A stretch of 64,000 bases of DNA from a bacterium (GTDB taxonomy: Bacteria; Myxococcota; UBA727; JAUIJE01), in NCBI GenBank assembly GCA_030431455.1, contig JAUIJE010000007.1, positions 1 through 64,000 of the forward strand. Direction: 5' to 3'. Under the pieces are notes generated by a model, which was given only the letters and a program-made list of their open reading frames with translations, did no database searches and was not told the origin of the DNA. The position numbers and the translations under genes were made by a program. Positions 63,268 to 64,000 of this stretch are shown one piece after another (within the stretch, counting starts at the first letter, position 1; every line of letters starts with the position of its first letter).

Positions 63268-63900
63268 ATGCACAAGATGTGGGCGGCCGCGGCCGCATTG
63301 TCATGCACCCTGAGCGCCTGTGTGGCGCAGGAGTGCGCGTACTACAACGACTGCCCCGCCGGGCAGTACTGCGCACCGGACGCGGTGTGCGTCGACTACG
63401 GACCGCTGGGCGACCAACCAGACCTCGGGCCGGGCTGTGTGGCCGGGGGATGCGGCGACGAGGACGAGGGACCGGTCTTGTGGGCGGGGCTGTCCGCGTG
63501 GCTGAACGGCGCGTTCGGGCCCGCGGGCACCTTCGCCGACGACGTGCCCGGCGTGTACTTCGAACAGGACGGCTTCGGCACGGCCCAGGTCGCGGTCACG
63601 CACACGTTGGCGGACGGGGCGACCGTGTTCGCGGCGTTTTCGCTGCCGGAGCCGATGTGGCGGGAGGGGGCGCAGGTCGCCGCCGACCAGGTCCCGCTGA
63701 TGGGCTGCGTCGGCAACGTGGCGTTGCCCGATGCGATCGACGTGCCCGCCGACGCGGGCACGGTCCGGGTGCGGCCCGAGGAGGACGGCGTGGTCCGGGT
63801 GGGGTTTGACGGGGAGTTCACCTTGCCGAGCGGGGAGCCGGGGGTGATGGCGGGGGAGTTTTTGGTCGCGCCGCCGGCGGCGGCGGGGGGGCAGCCATGA
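63268..63900 (+). CDS. Cys-containing lipoprotein, unknown function
   Basis: 210 residues. Signal with lipobox LSAC at about residue 17. A short disulfide-like N-terminal module (CAYYNDCPAGQYCAPDAVC) resembles the Cys-rich modules of the 40.4-41.8 kb lipoprotein, followed by an acidic linker and a beta-rich domain (GVYFEQDGFGTAQVAVTHTL). No recognised family. GGGAGGG ribosome site. Overlaps the next gene by ATGA, so the two lipoproteins are made together. Confidence 0.75.
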   Translation: MHKMWAAAAALSCTLSACVAQECAYYNDCPAGQYCAPDAVCVDYGPLGDQPDLGPGCVAGGCGDEDEGPVLWAGLSAWLNGAFGPAGTFADDVPGVYFEQDGFGTAQVAVTHTLADGATVFAAFSLPEPMWREGAQVAADQVPLMGCVGNVALPDAIDVPADAGTVRVRPEEDGVVRVGFDGEFTLPSGEPGVMAGEFLVAPPAAAGGQP

Positions 63901-64000
63901 ACGCCGGGGCGGGGATGGCCCGCGCCACAATGTGGTTGTTTGGCGTGTGGGGGCTGGCGTTGGTGGGGGCCTGCGGGGTGGGGCAGGGGCCGGACTGTCT
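63897..64000 (+). CDS. Lipoprotein gene, cut by the window end
   Basis: 34 codons visible. Signal peptide TMWLFGVWGLALVGAC with lipobox VGAC, then GVGQGPDC. The rest lies outside the window. Start overlaps the stop of the upstream lipoprotein. Confidence 0.75.
   Translation, partial: MNAGAGMARATMWLFGVWGLALVGACGVGQGPDC

Overview
The window is high-GC DNA from a Gram-negative, predatory-lineage-like bacterium, most likely a member of the Myxococcota or a related deltaproteobacterial group. The reasons are the strong G/C bias at third codon positions, many Cys-rich, Asp/Gly-rich or 'DAG'-linked lipoproteins, two lamin-tail domains ending in a Cys-Gly-Cys/TM/Arg tail like the MYXO-CTERM sorting signal, PEGA/TPR and FHA-GGDEF proteins, and roadblock/LC7 signalling genes. 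This is inferred from gene content; no rRNA is present to settle it. I saw no tRNA, rRNA, CRISPR array, insertion sequence or prophage.

Layout. 1-300: tandem 67-bp and 13-bp repeats. 0.3-7.6 kb: TetR/SDR divergent pair, then a minus-strand run metG - SDR - acs - membrane protein. 7.7-18.3 kb: ArsR-type regulator, PEGA/TPR protein, zinc-ribbon repeat protein, lipA coupled to a dicarboxylate symporter with a PDZ-like insert, a lamin-tail surface protein, then a coupled phosphoesterase - lipB - FHA/GGDEF run. 18.3-19.3 kb: repeat-rich non-coding DNA around a four-helix-bundle gene. 19.3-30.6 kb: desaturase, sucC - small ORF - sucD, two look-alike membrane proteins, a lipoprotein aminopeptidase, RluA-type synthase, gltX, ndk, a striking nested hairpin element, DHH phosphoesterase and truB. 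30.6-34.1 kb: arginine operon of the Xanthomonas type (N-acetylcitrulline deacetylase, fused NAG kinase/synthase, argC). 34-39 kb: WYL regulator/dienelactone hydrolase pair, two unknowns and a DEAD-box helicase. 39-46 kb: secreted and lipoprotein genes (VWA, Cys-rich, GEVED, a 47-fold Gly-Asp repeat) with a duplicated inverted-repeat element. 46-50 kb: a LysR-controlled redox cluster (CMD, cupins, aldo/keto reductase, cyclophilin-like protein) whose two promoters share one conserved box. 50-51 kb: rsgA. 51.1-55.5 kb: six overlapping minus-strand genes (TPR, ParA-like ATPase, two roadblock proteins, tandem V4R-like protein, small protein). 55.7-64 kb: RND transporter, NodU-type carbamoyltransferase, nitrilase, GPH sugar transporter, two lipoproteins.

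How the parts work together. Housekeeping is well represented: translation (metG, gltX, truB, rsgA), lipoylation (lipA, lipB), the TCA step sucCD, acetate activation (acs), and arginine synthesis through acetylated intermediates. Many genes overlap by ATGA or GTGA, so translational coupling is common. The most likely undescribed system is the ParA-like ATPase/roadblock/V4R operon at 51,096-55,490: it resembles the MglA/MglB class of polarity and ligand-sensing modules but uses a MinD/ParA-type ATPase where a Ras-like GTPase would be expected. Other strong leads are the nested hairpin at 28,353-28,415, the shared LysR boxes, the PDZ-bearing symporter, and a 65-codon ORF fitted exactly between sucC and sucD.
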